The position numbers and the translations under genes are program-made. DNA of 64,000 bases from SIG480 sp045595365 (lineage in GTDB: Bacteria; Bacillota; Clostridia; Oscillospirales; JAAYXM01): the NCBI GenBank assembly GCA_045595365.1, contig JAZOAI010000027.1, forward strand, positions 1 to 64,000, written 5' to 3'. Position 1 is the first letter of the stretch; every line of letters starts with the position of its first letter. The notes beneath the pieces were generated by a model. The model had not been told where the DNA came from. It did not search any database and worked only from the letters and a program-made list of their open reading frames with translations. Below are positions 56,012 to 63,985 of this stretch, piece by piece.

Positions 56012-56040
56012 ATTATACACAATTTTGCTCAAAAAAGCAA
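56012..56040 (-). promoter_or_regulatory. Sigma-A promoter of the LacI-family gene
   Basis: On the minus strand TTGCTT, 17-bp spacer, TATAAT; the operator follows directly, in a position to block transcription. Confidence 0.75.
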
Positions 56041-56119
56041 CGTTTATTCTCATAATGCTTTTTATGGTTTCTACTAAACAAAAATTAAAGCGGCGCGAAT
56101 TTCTGCCGCTTTAATAACT

Positions 56120-56527
56120 TTACTTTGTATCTATACTTTTTCCGAAAACGAAAAATCTCTGATATAAAAACTCCGTTATAAAATTCAGAAGCATATTAAG
56201 CGCTGTGACGAGATATTCATTCCAGAAAAGAGTCTCAACCAGATAATCTCCGAGGATTGTTGAAAGCGGTGTGAATACCACATAAAACGCGAAAGTCTTT
56301 GCCATCGCAACAGGAACATTTGAGGCTGACTTGAAAGTAAAATTGCGGTTGAGCGTAAAATTCCAAACAACCGACAAAACAAGCGCCGCAAGGTAACAAA
56401 CCCAGTAATTCCACTTAAACACCTCGTTAAACAGCGCGAAGCTCGCCATTTGAATTACTCCTGCGCTGATCGAAAACAGAACAAACTTAAAAGCGCGGGT
56501 AAATTCCTTTGAATTATCCTTAAACAT
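56120..56527 (-). CDS. GtrA family membrane protein
   Basis: A 135-aa protein with four membrane helices and the GtrA-type VVWNFTLNRNFTF loop plus C-terminal FLYQRFFVFGKS. GtrA proteins are small membrane proteins linked to export of lipid-linked sugars for cell-wall or surface polysaccharides. The ATG at 56527 follows GAGGATGAG; in-frame ATGs up to 21 codons upstream are possible but have weaker ribosome sites. No glycosyltransferase gene is next to it. It is divergent from pyrR. Confidence 0.85.
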   Translation of the reverse strand: MFKDNSKEFTRAFKFVLFSISAGVIQMASFALFNEVFKWNYWVCYLAALVLSVVWNFTLNRNFTFKSASNVPVAMAKTFAFYVVFTPLSTILGDYLVETLFWNEYLVTALNMLLNFITEFLYQRFFVFGKSIDTK

Positions 56528-56617
56528 CGTTCTCATCCTCATCCCATAAATATTTAGATTAATTTTAACAAACATAAACTCCCTTGTCAACAGAGATAAA
56601 TTTACGCCCGTTATGTC

Positions 56618-56646
56618 TTGACTAAGATTATTTGCTTTGATATAAT
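56618..56646 (+). promoter_or_regulatory. Sigma-A promoter of pyrR
   Basis: TTGACT, 17-bp spacer, TATAAT, about 30 bp before the pyrR start. The leader is too short for a PyrR-type attenuator. Confidence 0.8.
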
Positions 56647-56677
56647 GACCTTATCTTTGCAGTAAATGGAGTTTCTT

Positions 56678-57214
56678 ATGGAATTTAAAGCTAAAATAAT
56701 GGATGAAGCGAGCCTTCACCGTTCTGTTGCACGAATAACTCACGAAATCATAGAAAAAAACCGCGGTGCGGAGGGCATCTGCCTTCTCGGCGTAAAAAGG
56801 CGCGGGATTCCCCTTGCAAAAATGCTTAGGGATAACATCAAGAAATTTGAAGGTGTCGATGTTCCCATAGGGCATACGGACATTACCTTATACCGCGATG
56901 ACCTTTCGGAATCCGACCCTCTCCCTTCCTCGGAGGGCTGTGAAATCCCGTGTGACATTACCAACTACAACATAATCATCGTTGATGACGTTATATACAC
57001 AGGCAGAACCGCGCGTGCCGCGATTGAATCCGTCTTTAAGTTCGGGCGGCCCAAGTCAATCCAGCTCGCCGTTCTCATAGACCGAGGTCACCGCGAGCTT
57101 CCTATTCGCCCCGATTTTGTCGGCAAGAACATTCCGACTTCTAAAAACGAGCTTGTTTCCGTTCTCCTTGAGGAGATTGACGGTGAAACGGGAGTTTGTT
57201 TATACAGCATATAA
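56678..57214 (+). CDS. pyrR: Bifunctional PyrR (pyr attenuation regulator/uracil phosphoribosyltransferase)
   Basis: A 178-aa PRTase-fold protein. The PRPP site is IIIVDDVIYTGRTARAA and CLLGVKRRGIPLA fits the family. PyrR binds pyr mRNA in response to UMP and has uracil phosphoribosyltransferase activity. Here it is a single gene; no pyr operon follows and no anti-antiterminator was seen in its leader. ATG at 56678 sits 10 nt after TGGAG; an ATG four codons earlier is the alternative. Confidence 0.93.
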   Translation: MEFKAKIMDEASLHRSVARITHEIIEKNRGAEGICLLGVKRRGIPLAKMLRDNIKKFEGVDVPIGHTDITLYRDDLSESDPLPSSEGCEIPCDITNYNIIIVDDVIYTGRTARAAIESVFKFGRPKSIQLAVLIDRGHRELPIRPDFVGKNIPTSKNELVSVLLEEIDGETGVCLYSI

Positions 57215-57247
57215 AAAACAGGATGCCGTATGGCATCCTGTTTTCTT
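57215..57247. terminator. Bidirectional terminator between pyrR and thrS
   Basis: Stem ACAGGATGCC with GGCATCCTGT, flanked by A and T runs, serving both convergent genes. Confidence 0.85.
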
Positions 57248-57251
57248 ATTC

Positions 57252-59015
57252 TTATACTCTTTCTTTGATTTCGCGTGTAATCTTTTCTACAAACTCGGAA
57301 AGCGTCATTGTTTCGTTTTGTGCAGTGTCGCGGTATCGGACTGAAACGGTTCCGTTCTCTACCTCCTGCTGACCAATGATTACCATATACGGAACGCGGC
57401 CGACAGTCTGCGCTTCACGAATCATATAACCGATTTTCTCATTTCTGTTATCCATCTCAACACGGACACCTGCACGGCGAAGCGTCTCGAAAACTTCCTT
57501 GCCGTACTCTGCGCTCTTTTCTGAAACAAGGAGAACCTTAGCCTGAGTCGGTGCAAGCCATACGGGATACTTTCCTGCAAAATGCTCGGTGAGGATACCT
57601 ATAAATCTCTCTATTGAGCCGAAGCAAACGCGATGAATCATAATCGGGCGCTGCTTTTCGCCGTTTTCGTCAATATACTCAAGCTCAAAATTGAGCGGCA
57701 TCTGGAAGTCAAGCTGGATAGTTCCGCACTGCCAGGTTCTTCCGAGAGAATCCTCGAGGTGGAAGTCTATCTTCGGGCCGTAGAAGGCGCCGTCGCCCTC
57801 GTTGATTGTGTACGGCAATCCAAGCTTTTCAAGCGCACCCTGAAGCCCGCTTGTCGCTGCTTCCCAGTCCTCATCGCTTCCCATGCTGTCTTCAGGGCGG
57901 GTCGAAAGCTCAACGGAATATTTGAACCCGAACTTGCTGTAAACCTCGTTGATAAGGTCAACAACTCCGACGATTTCGTCAGTTATCTGCTCGCGGCGCA
58001 TAAAGATGTGCGCATCATCCTGAGTGAAGCAACGAACGCGGAAGAGGCCGTGCAATGCGCCGCGAAGCTCGTGGCGGTGGACAAGCCCAAGCTCTCCCAT
58101 GCGAATCGGAAGGTCACGATAGCTGTGCGGCTGTGAGCGGTAAACCATAACCCCGCCCGGGCAGTTCATCGGCTTAACGCAGAAGGTTTCCTCATCTATC
58201 GTCGTTGAATACATATTGTCTTTGTAGTGGTCCCAGTGCCCGCTCGTCTCCCAGAGGTGACGGTTCATAATGAGCGGGGTCGAAACCTCTACATAGTTGT
58301 TGCGTGTATGAAGCTCGCGCCAATAGTCGATAAGCGTATTCTTAAGAAGCATACCCTTCGGAAGGAAGAACGGGAAACCCGGAGCCTCGTCAGCAAACAT
58401 AAACAGCCCCATTTCCTTGCCTATGCGGCGGTGGTCGCGCCTTTCAGCCTCTTCAAGAAGCTTGAGATAATCTTCACGCTCCTGCTGCGATGAAAACGCG
58501 ATTCCCTTGACGCGTGTGAGCATCTTGTTGTTCTTGTCGTTTTTCCAGTATGCACCTGACTGGTCAGTAATCTTAAACGCCTTAAGCGCCTTTGTGTAGC
58601 AGAGGTGCGGGCCTACGCACATATCTATATAATCGCCCTGCTGATAGAAGCTAATCTCAGCATCCTCAGGCAGGTCCCCGATATGCTCAACCTTATATTT
58701 CTCGCCGCGGCTCTCCATAAGAGCGATAGCTTTATCCCTCGGGAGAACGTACGGCTTTATCGGGAGATTCTCCTTAACGATTTTGCGCATCTCCTGCTCT
58801 ATCTTCTGCAAATCCTCGTCTGTAAGCTTTTCATCGCCGAGGTCGACATCATAATAGAAGCCCTTGTCAGTAGCAGGGCCGTATGCAAAGTGTGCATTCG
58901 GATAAAGCCTTGCTATCGCCTGAGCCATAATATGAGCTGCAGAATGGCGAAGAACGTGAAGTTCTTCCTCCTTCGGGCATTCGCCCACTGTTCCGTTGCT
59001 GTAAATTACTTTCAT
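57252..59015 (-). CDS. thrS: Threonyl-tRNA synthetase lacking the TGS domain
   Basis: A 587-aa class II synthetase. The editing domain begins almost at once: HSAAHIMAQAI (from residue 25) and CVGPH are present. The catalytic core has MNCPGG (zinc Cys), RHELRGALHGLFRVR (motif 2) and FGSIERFIGIL (motif 3); the anticodon-binding domain is complete. The usual N-terminal TGS domain of about 60 residues is missing; the start MKVIYSNGTVGEC runs straight into the editing domain, and the upstream DNA is promoter. I saw no T-box in the leader. Confidence 0.95.
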   Translation of the reverse strand: MKVIYSNGTVGECPKEEELHVLRHSAAHIMAQAIARLYPNAHFAYGPATDKGFYYDVDLGDEKLTDEDLQKIEQEMRKIVKENLPIKPYVLPRDKAIALMESRGEKYKVEHIGDLPEDAEISFYQQGDYIDMCVGPHLCYTKALKAFKITDQSGAYWKNDKNNKMLTRVKGIAFSSQQEREDYLKLLEEAERRDHRRIGKEMGLFMFADEAPGFPFFLPKGMLLKNTLIDYWRELHTRNNYVEVSTPLIMNRHLWETSGHWDHYKDNMYSTTIDEETFCVKPMNCPGGVMVYRSQPHSYRDLPIRMGELGLVHRHELRGALHGLFRVRCFTQDDAHIFMRREQITDEIVGVVDLINEVYSKFGFKYSVELSTRPEDSMGSDEDWEAATSGLQGALEKLGLPYTINEGDGAFYGPKIDFHLEDSLGRTWQCGTIQLDFQMPLNFELEYIDENGEKQRPIMIHRVCFGSIERFIGILTEHFAGKYPVWLAPTQAKVLLVSEKSAEYGKEVFETLRRAGVRVEMDNRNEKIGYMIREAQTVGRVPYMVIIGQQEVENGTVSVRYRDTAQNETMTLSEFVEKITREIKERV

Positions 59016-59051
59016 ATTTTATACCCTCTTTCGGATAGTGAATCATTTGCT

Positions 59052-59081
59052 GATAATAACGAACACAATTCGCCATTATTC
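59052..59081 (-). promoter_or_regulatory. Imperfect hairpin in the thrS leader
   Basis: Arms GATAATAACGAA and TTCGCCATTATTC pair with a small bulge around a 5-nt loop, about 36 bp before the thrS start. It could affect translation; no evidence beyond the pairing. Confidence 0.35.
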
Positions 59082-59088
59082 ACATTAC

Positions 59089-59118
59089 ATTGTATAATAA
59101 AAACAGGCTGATTGTCAA
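59089..59118 (-). promoter_or_regulatory. Sigma-A promoter of thrS
   Basis: On the minus strand TTGACA, 18-bp spacer, TACAAT, about 75 bp ahead of the start. Confidence 0.7.
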
Positions 59119-59171
59119 TGCTTTTGTCAATTTAAAAAAGAAAAAGTCGGCTTTCTTTTCAGAAAACCGAC

Positions 59172-59248
59172 TGGCGCGCTGTGGAGAATTCGAATCCCCG
59201 ACCTTGTGGTCCGTAGCCACACGCTCTATCCAGCTGAGCTAACAGCGC
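59172..59248 (-). tRNA. tRNA-Arg (anticodon ACG)
   Basis: A complete cloverleaf: acceptor GCGCTGT/ACAGCGC, D loop AGCTCAGCTGGATAGAG, anticodon stem TGTGG/CCACA with loop CTACGGA (ACG, read as ICG for CGU/CGC/CGA), T arm GGGG-ATTCGAAT-CTCC type, discriminator G, and an encoded CCA (59174-59172). Confidence 0.96.
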
Positions 59249-59380
59249 ATATCGTATTCGACAGCTTTACTATAATATCATATAGCAAATAAAATTGCAA
59301 GCACTTTTTTCAAATTTTAACAAAAATTTTTCTCGCCTATTTGCCCTGTTATATGTTATAATAATATCAGGTGATTATCT

Positions 59381-60868
59381 ATGAAATATGAAATCACGAT
59401 ATATACCGAAAATAAAAAAGAAGTTCTTTGTGCAGAAGAAGGGGTAAGCCTTCATTCGCTCCTTTCAGATTCCGGTTATCCGCTCTCCTCTCCCTGTGGC
59501 GGTAACGGCAGGTGCGGAAAATGCAAGGTTTTCGCTTCGGGAGACTTTCTCCCGCCGTACGGGAAAGTTTCGGATGTACGCGAAATTCAAGCTTGCAAGG
59601 CCTTCCCTTCAGGAAGCTGCCACGTGCATTTAAACGCCAACTCCCATTTCTCATCCGAAGCATTGTCTGACATCCCCGCCTCCGGAAACCTCGGAATCGC
59701 TTTTGATGTAGGGACAACCTCCATCTCTGCCGTGCTCTGCACCCTTGATGAAAAGCGAGAGCTTTCCTCCCTCACCTGCAAAAATGCTCAGGCGGCCTTT
59801 GGTGCAGATATCGTCACCCGCATTTCGCAGGATGCAAAAAAGCTTTCTTCCGTTCTCGTTGCTCAAATAAATTCGATAACCGAAAAGCTCTGCCCTGATA
59901 CATCGCGCATTTCAAAGCTCACTTTCTCGGCAAACACAGTTATGTCGCATTATATCGCCGGGATTTCGCCCGAGGGGCTTGCATCATTTCCTTTGACACC
60001 TGCGGATACATTTGGCAAAACATATTCCGCAAAAGAGCTTGGTTTCGTTGCAGACAAAGCCGATGTATATATCTTCCCTTCTCTCGCCTCTTTTGTAGGT
60101 GGAGACATAAGCTCAGGGCTTTTCTCGTTAAATCTTCCCGCCACGGGCGCGACAACTCTCCTTATTGACATCGGAACAAACGGAGAAATGGCGCTTTGCA
60201 AAAACGGCAGAATTTTTGTTGCTTCTGCCGCCGCCGGCCCTGCCTTTGAAGGTGGAGAGCTTTCCTGCGGGATGCCGGCCGAGCCCGGCGCCGTTACAGG
60301 GTTTGACGTGGCTTCTTTCACAACAGTCGGAAATCTCCCTCCGCGCGGAATCGCAGGGAGTGGCGCAATAGATCTCCTCGCTCAGCTTTCCTCAATCGGA
60401 GTTATCGACAAGGGAGGGCGGCTTCTCCCTCCCGACGAAGCTCCTTTCTTCAGGGAGCGGCTTTCATTTTCGGATGGAGAAGTAGTTTTTTCAATTTCAG
60501 GAAACGTATTTCTCTCTGCGACCGACATCAGAAAGCTTCAGCTTGCAAAGGCAGCGATAAGAGCCGCGCTTTCCCTTCTTCTCATACGGAGTGAAACGAC
60601 AATTTGCGAAATTGATTCAGTATACATAGCAGGTGCTTTTGCGTCTTCTGTAAACCCGGAAAACGCTGCTAAAGCAGGGCTTATCCCACCTGAGCTTCTC
60701 CCCGTATGCATCCCTGTAGGAAACGCCTCGCTTGACGGTGCCTGCAAAGCGCTATATGATAATAATTCACTTTCAAAACTTATAGCACTTCAAAAAAACA
60801 CAACACACATAGAACTCTCCGGAGATTCTGACTTTGAAGACGAGTTTTTAAAACACATTCATATGTAA
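59381..60868 (+). CDS. Ferredoxin/ASKHA protein, RACo-like corrinoid activator (DUF4445)
   Basis: A 495-aa protein. The N-terminal 2Fe-2S domain has Cys39, Cys45, Cys48 and a later Cys (72 or 80) in a CGGNGRCGKC motif. From about residue 97 an ASKHA-type ATPase domain follows: AFDVGTTSISAVL, LIDIGTNGEMAL, GGELSCGMPAEPGAV, VYIAGAFASSVNPENA. Known relatives reductively reactivate corrinoid proteins of methyltransferases. It is shorter than the roughly 600-residue members, and no corrinoid protein or methyltransferase is adjacent. Confidence 0.88.
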   Translation: MKYEITIYTENKKEVLCAEEGVSLHSLLSDSGYPLSSPCGGNGRCGKCKVFASGDFLPPYGKVSDVREIQACKAFPSGSCHVHLNANSHFSSEALSDIPASGNLGIAFDVGTTSISAVLCTLDEKRELSSLTCKNAQAAFGADIVTRISQDAKKLSSVLVAQINSITEKLCPDTSRISKLTFSANTVMSHYIAGISPEGLASFPLTPADTFGKTYSAKELGFVADKADVYIFPSLASFVGGDISSGLFSLNLPATGATTLLIDIGTNGEMALCKNGRIFVASAAAGPAFEGGELSCGMPAEPGAVTGFDVASFTTVGNLPPRGIAGSGAIDLLAQLSSIGVIDKGGRLLPPDEAPFFRERLSFSDGEVVFSISGNVFLSATDIRKLQLAKAAIRAALSLLLIRSETTICEIDSVYIAGAFASSVNPENAAKAGLIPPELLPVCIPVGNASLDGACKALYDNNSLSKLIALQKNTTHIELSGDSDFEDEFLKHIHM

Positions 60869-60888
60869 AAGGCGGGGTGTTCCCCGCC
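60866..60888 (-). terminator. Terminator of the 56-aa gene, shared with the RACo-like gene
   Basis: Stem GGCGGGG with CCCCGCC. On the minus strand a TTTTA run follows; on the plus strand it immediately follows the stop codon of the RACo-like gene. Confidence 0.65.
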
Positions 60889-60917
60889 TCGGGCATAAGG
60901 CATATAACTTTTTATGC

Positions 60918-61088
60918 CTACAGAATTGATTGCAGGCTGTCAATCACGCTTCCCGCGCTTTTTAGAACTTTTCCCACGCTGTGCTTCATGCATTTGCAGC
61001 TTTTGCTCTTTTTCGGAGTTATGACTGCTGCAAGAGTTCCGCCAACAATCAATCCTGCTGTCATCCCCTTCCAAAAGGGCGTCATCAT
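60918..61088 (-). CDS. Small YtxH-like protein, 56 aa
   Basis: On the minus strand ATG codons at 61088 and 61085 follow AAGGGAAGTGG. The product starts MMTPFWKGMTAGLIVGGTLA, a hydrophobic Gly-rich helix as in YtxH-type proteins, then KSKSCKCMKHS and a Ser/Lys amphipathic helix. There is a terminator at its end. No function is known; the Cys-Lys-Cys in the middle is notable. It fills most of an otherwise empty gap between two plus-strand genes. Confidence 0.6.
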   Translation of the reverse strand: MMTPFWKGMTAGLIVGGTLAAVITPKKSKSCKCMKHSVGKVLKSAGSVIDSLQSIL

Positions 61089-61181
61089 AATACCACTTCC
61101 CTTACAGTAATATTATCTCCAAAACTTCGCGGGCCTTTCGCGGTAGTTTGTGGAAAAACATTTTTTAAGGAGACATACCAT

Positions 61182-61757
61182 ATGAAAAAACTTATCCCTC
61201 TTGTTCTCGCGCTTGTTCTGCTTCTCTCCTCTTGCATTTCATCAGAGGTGGACAGAGTTCCCGACATCCCCGATGAATCACTTCCCGCTCCCCAGACTGT
61301 GGAGGAGCTCTATTCTCTCTACGATGCAGTAGGACAGGATATGCCGAAATCCGAGCTTGACTTGCTCTACGGCGAACCCACTCCGTCCTATGATGACTTT
61401 GGAGATGTAAAGTTCTATACATACTTTAACGCTTCAAAGTCTGCAGGGGTTTCGGTAATTTTTGACATTGATGAAAAGCTTTCAACCAAAATGCTTTTCT
61501 TCAACACAAAGAAGAACCTTATCCCCTTTTCAGGAAGCTACATTAACGAGAAAATTCCGCTTATAAAAACTGATATGTCGGTGGATTCCGCAATAAAAGA
61601 AATGGGTTCTGTTCCACTCGAGCTTTCGTGTCAGTACACAAGCGACGGCCCTGACAACACAAAGAACATATACTGCTGGTACAATGAAGACGGCTCGAAT
61701 TTTATGATTCACACAAGCCGCGGCCTCATCGAAAATGTCGCACTCTACCGCGACTGA
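61182..61757 (+). CDS. Hypothetical lipoprotein, 191 aa
   Basis: ATG at 61182 follows AAGGAGA. The signal peptide MKKLIPLVLALVLLLSSC ends in a lipobox (LLSSC, lipidated Cys18). After a Pro-rich linker come two repeats of similar layout: DMPKSELDLLYGEPTPSYDD and DMSVDSAIKEMGSVPLELS, each followed by a YxWY/YTYF strand, which recalls the BLIP/SmpA-type two-repeat fold. Its role is unknown. A longer reading frame reaching upstream has no ribosome site. Confidence 0.75.
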   Translation: MKKLIPLVLALVLLLSSCISSEVDRVPDIPDESLPAPQTVEELYSLYDAVGQDMPKSELDLLYGEPTPSYDDFGDVKFYTYFNASKSAGVSVIFDIDEKLSTKMLFFNTKKNLIPFSGSYINEKIPLIKTDMSVDSAIKEMGSVPLELSCQYTSDGPDNTKNIYCWYNEDGSNFMIHTSRGLIENVALYRD

Positions 61758-61789
61758 AAAAATACATAAACAAAAAGGGGATTAAGAAA

Positions 61790-62218
61790 ATGAAAAAAAT
61801 CAAATTTATTTCTGAGTTCAAGGAGTTTATCTCCCGCGGAAACGTAATCGATATGGCAATAGGCGTTGTCGTCGGTGGCGCATTCAAGAGCATTGTTGAT
61901 TCGCTCGTAAACGACATTATAATGCCGGTTGTCGGCTTCCTTATAGGCGGGCTTGATTTTTCAAGCTATGCCTTAAAGCTTTCATCAACCATCGCCGATG
62001 ACGGAACTGAGGTCGTAAACGCCATACTGTACGGAAAATTTATAAACAGCATCATAAGCTTTCTCATCATCGCCTTCTGCCTTTTCCTCACTGTTAAGGT
62101 CATAAACAGCTTCCACAGAAAGCAAGAGGAAACCCCTGAGCCGCCCGCACCTGCAGCTCCGTCTGCAGAGGAGGCTCTCCTTGCCGAGATCCGCGACCTT
62201 CTCAAAGAAGGCAAATAA
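61790..62218 (+). CDS. mscL: Large-conductance mechanosensitive channel MscL
   Basis: A 142-aa membrane protein: FKEFISRGNVIDMAIGVVVG opens the pore helix, a periplasmic loop follows, the second helix FINSIISFLIIAFCLFLTVK, and a cytosolic tail. It opens under membrane tension to release solutes on osmotic downshock. Normal length. Starts 32 bp after the lipoprotein. Confidence 0.96.
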   Translation: MKKIKFISEFKEFISRGNVIDMAIGVVVGGAFKSIVDSLVNDIIMPVVGFLIGGLDFSSYALKLSSTIADDGTEVVNAILYGKFINSIISFLIIAFCLFLTVKVINSFHRKQEETPEPPAPAAPSAEEALLAEIRDLLKEGK

Positions 62219-62233
62219 GTCTCTTAAAATTCC

Positions 62234-62279
62234 GGCTCGTGCGACAAAATTCTTTTTTTGTTGCATGAGCCCCTTTTTT
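62234..62279 (+). terminator. Terminator of mscL
   Basis: A 14-bp stem with two G-U pairs (GGCTCGTGCGACAA with TTGTTGCATGAGCC) followed by CCCTTTTTTG. The -35 box of the folT promoter lies in its 3' arm. Confidence 0.85.
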
Positions 62280-62289
62280 GTGGTATACT
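62261..62289 (+). promoter_or_regulatory. Sigma-A promoter of folT
   Basis: TTGCAT, 17-bp spacer, TATACT, about 17 bp before the riboswitch. Confidence 0.65.
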
Positions 62290-62305
62290 GTTTTTGTCAC
62301 AAAAA

Positions 62306-62406
62306 GGCAGAGTAGGAAATATCGGGCCAGTGCCGTGCGAACGGGGAGTTGTCGCACAGACGAATTGCGCAAGCTGCGCTACCGTGGTATTTCCGCATCC
62401 CGCTGC
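62306..62406 (+). promoter_or_regulatory. Tetrahydrofolate (THF) riboswitch
   Basis: A roughly 100-nt leader with family landmarks in order: AGAGTAGGAAATA at the 5' end, CCAGTGCCGTGCGAACGGGG, GTTGTCGCAC, a GCGCAAGCTGCGC hairpin, TACCGTGGTATTTCC and GCATCCCGCT at the 3' end. Known THF riboswitches repress folate uptake or synthesis genes when folate is high; the gene downstream is folT. The assignment is by motif recall. Confidence 0.85.
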
Positions 62407-62424
62407 TCTTAACCTCAGCTTGCT

Positions 62425-62464
62425 GTCCTCTTTGTGGTCAAAATTTTCAACTCACAAGGAGGAC
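62425..62464 (+). promoter_or_regulatory. Ribosome-site sequestering hairpin of folT
   Basis: GTCCTCTTTGTG (62425-62436) pairs along 12 bp, with one G-U pair, with CACAAGGAGGAC (62453-62464), which contains the folT ribosome site GGAGG. This gives an OFF state at translation, the expected output of the riboswitch. Confidence 0.8.
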
Positions 62465-62471
62465 TATAATA

Positions 62472-63020
62472 ATGTCAAACCGCATAAAATCTTCAGCAAG
62501 AGAGCTGAAAAACACCCGCTCTCTCGTCACCTGCGCTGTCCTTATAGCGTTGTATGTAATCGCAGATGTTTTTCTCACATTCAAAACTGATGCATTTGAG
62601 ATCACCACTTCTTTCCTCGCGCTTGCGCTCATAGGTTATTTCTTCGGTCCGGTTCCCGGTTTTATTTCTGCAATCGTCGGTGACCTCGTCGCATATATTT
62701 TTCGCCCTGCAGGCCCGTTTTATCCGGGTTTTACACTTTCTGCAATTTTAATCTGCGTTATCTTCGCCTTCTTTTTTTACGAAAAAAAGGTTACCCTCTG
62801 GCGCATTATTCTGGCAAGGAGCATAATAAACATATTTGTCAATATAGGCCTTGGCACACTCTGGATTTCCCATCTCTATGGCAAGGCATATATTCCTCTT
62901 CTGATTTCGCGCGCTGCCAAAAACATAATTGCACTTCCCTTTGAAATTTTGCTTTTATACCTTCTTCTTAAGAATATCGAAAAAATAATGAAGCATACCG
63001 GCGGCAAGAGCCGCATATAG
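62472..63020 (+). CDS. folT: Folate ECF transporter S component FolT
   Basis: A 182-aa membrane protein with about six helices. LALIGYFFGPVPGFISAIVG and GPFYPGFTLSAIL are hallmarks of FolT. It binds folate outside and works with a shared ECF module coded elsewhere. The THF riboswitch in its leader strongly supports the substrate. ATG at 62472 is 8 nt after GGAGG. Confidence 0.93.
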   Translation: MSNRIKSSARELKNTRSLVTCAVLIALYVIADVFLTFKTDAFEITTSFLALALIGYFFGPVPGFISAIVGDLVAYIFRPAGPFYPGFTLSAILICVIFAFFFYEKKVTLWRIILARSIINIFVNIGLGTLWISHLYGKAYIPLLISRAAKNIIALPFEILLLYLLLKNIEKIMKHTGGKSRI

Positions 63021-63048
63021 TTAATATCTTATATCGGAGTTGATTTTT

Positions 63049-63855
63049 TTGGATATCATCAAATCAATTATTCTCGGCATTATCGAAGGCATAACCGAAT
63101 GGCTCCCCATAAGCAGCACCGGGCATATGATTCTCGCAAATGAATTTATGGGGATAACTGAGGACTCTTTCTTCAATTCGCAAATCTTTTTATACGTCAT
63201 TCAGCTCGGTGCGATTCTCGCCATCGCAACTCTCTATTTTAAAAAGCTCAACCCCTTCTCCCCGTCAAAGTCATCTCAAGAAAAAAGAGATACGTGGCAG
63301 ATGTGGTTCAAGGTCATCGTTGCATGCATTCCCGCGGCAGTGCTCGGGCTCGCCTTTAACGACGCGATGGATAAGATTTCAACCCCCGTTGTCGTGAGCC
63401 TCATGCTTGTGATTTACGGCATCGCCTTTATCCTTTGTGAGAGAAATCGCCGGGATGCCAAAATCAATACAATGAACGAGATGACCTATAAAACCGCGCT
63501 TCTCATCGGCCTTTTTCAGGTGCTTTCAATTATCCCGGGAACTTCCCGCTCAGGCGCAACAATCCTCGGCGCGATGCTTCTCGGCTGTTCCCGCTCACTC
63601 AGCGCGGAGTTCTCATTCTTCCTCGCAATCCCCGTTATGTTCGGGGTAAGCTTTTTAAAAATCGTCACAAACGATTTTCTCCTCACTTCAAGCCATTGGA
63701 TTTTGCTGATCCTCGCGATGGTCGTTGCATATGTTGTGTCAATTCTTTCCGTCAGGTTCCTTATGAACTATGTCCGGAAACACGATTTTAAGGTCTTCGG
63801 GTGGTACAGAATAGTACTCGGCATTATTCTCCTTTCATATTTTTTGATTTTTTAA
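63049..63855 (+). CDS. uppP: Undecaprenyl-diphosphate phosphatase
   Basis: A 268-aa polytopic membrane enzyme of the BacA/UppP family. Active-site motifs are GIIEGITEWLPISSTGH (residues 10-26) and PGTSRSGATI. It removes a phosphate from undecaprenyl pyrophosphate to recycle the wall-lipid carrier, and its abundance affects bacitracin tolerance. TTG at 63049 is the start, 9 nt after GGAG; a TTG three codons earlier is too close to it. It lies 28 bp after folT and may share its message. Confidence 0.95.
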   Translation: MDIIKSIILGIIEGITEWLPISSTGHMILANEFMGITEDSFFNSQIFLYVIQLGAILAIATLYFKKLNPFSPSKSSQEKRDTWQMWFKVIVACIPAAVLGLAFNDAMDKISTPVVVSLMLVIYGIAFILCERNRRDAKINTMNEMTYKTALLIGLFQVLSIIPGTSRSGATILGAMLLGCSRSLSAEFSFFLAIPVMFGVSFLKIVTNDFLLTSSHWILLILAMVVAYVVSILSVRFLMNYVRKHDFKVFGWYRIVLGIILLSYFLIF

Positions 63856-63870
63856 AATCTCATATCACTG

Positions 63871-63901
63871 AACCGCGATTCGGAAAACCCGAATCGCGGT
63901 T
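63871..63901 (+). terminator. Terminator of uppP
   Basis: Stem AACCGCGATTCGG with CCGAATCGCGGTT and a weak T-rich tail (TTCACATTTTT). Confidence 0.75.
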
Positions 63902-63985
63902 TCACATTTTTGCACATCCGGCAATATAATGTAACGGACTGTAAAAAATCCAAACAGAACCTGCGCCGGAAAGGATGAATTTTAT

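Noticed and set aside
59016..59170. T-box leader before thrS
   Set aside because: No specifier-loop or T-box sequence is visible and the promoter lies only about 75 bp upstream.
60877..61181. Plus-strand frames upstream of the lipoprotein
   Set aside because: No ribosome site; the lipoprotein start at 61182 has AAGGAGA and a proper signal peptide, and the minus strand holds a better small gene.
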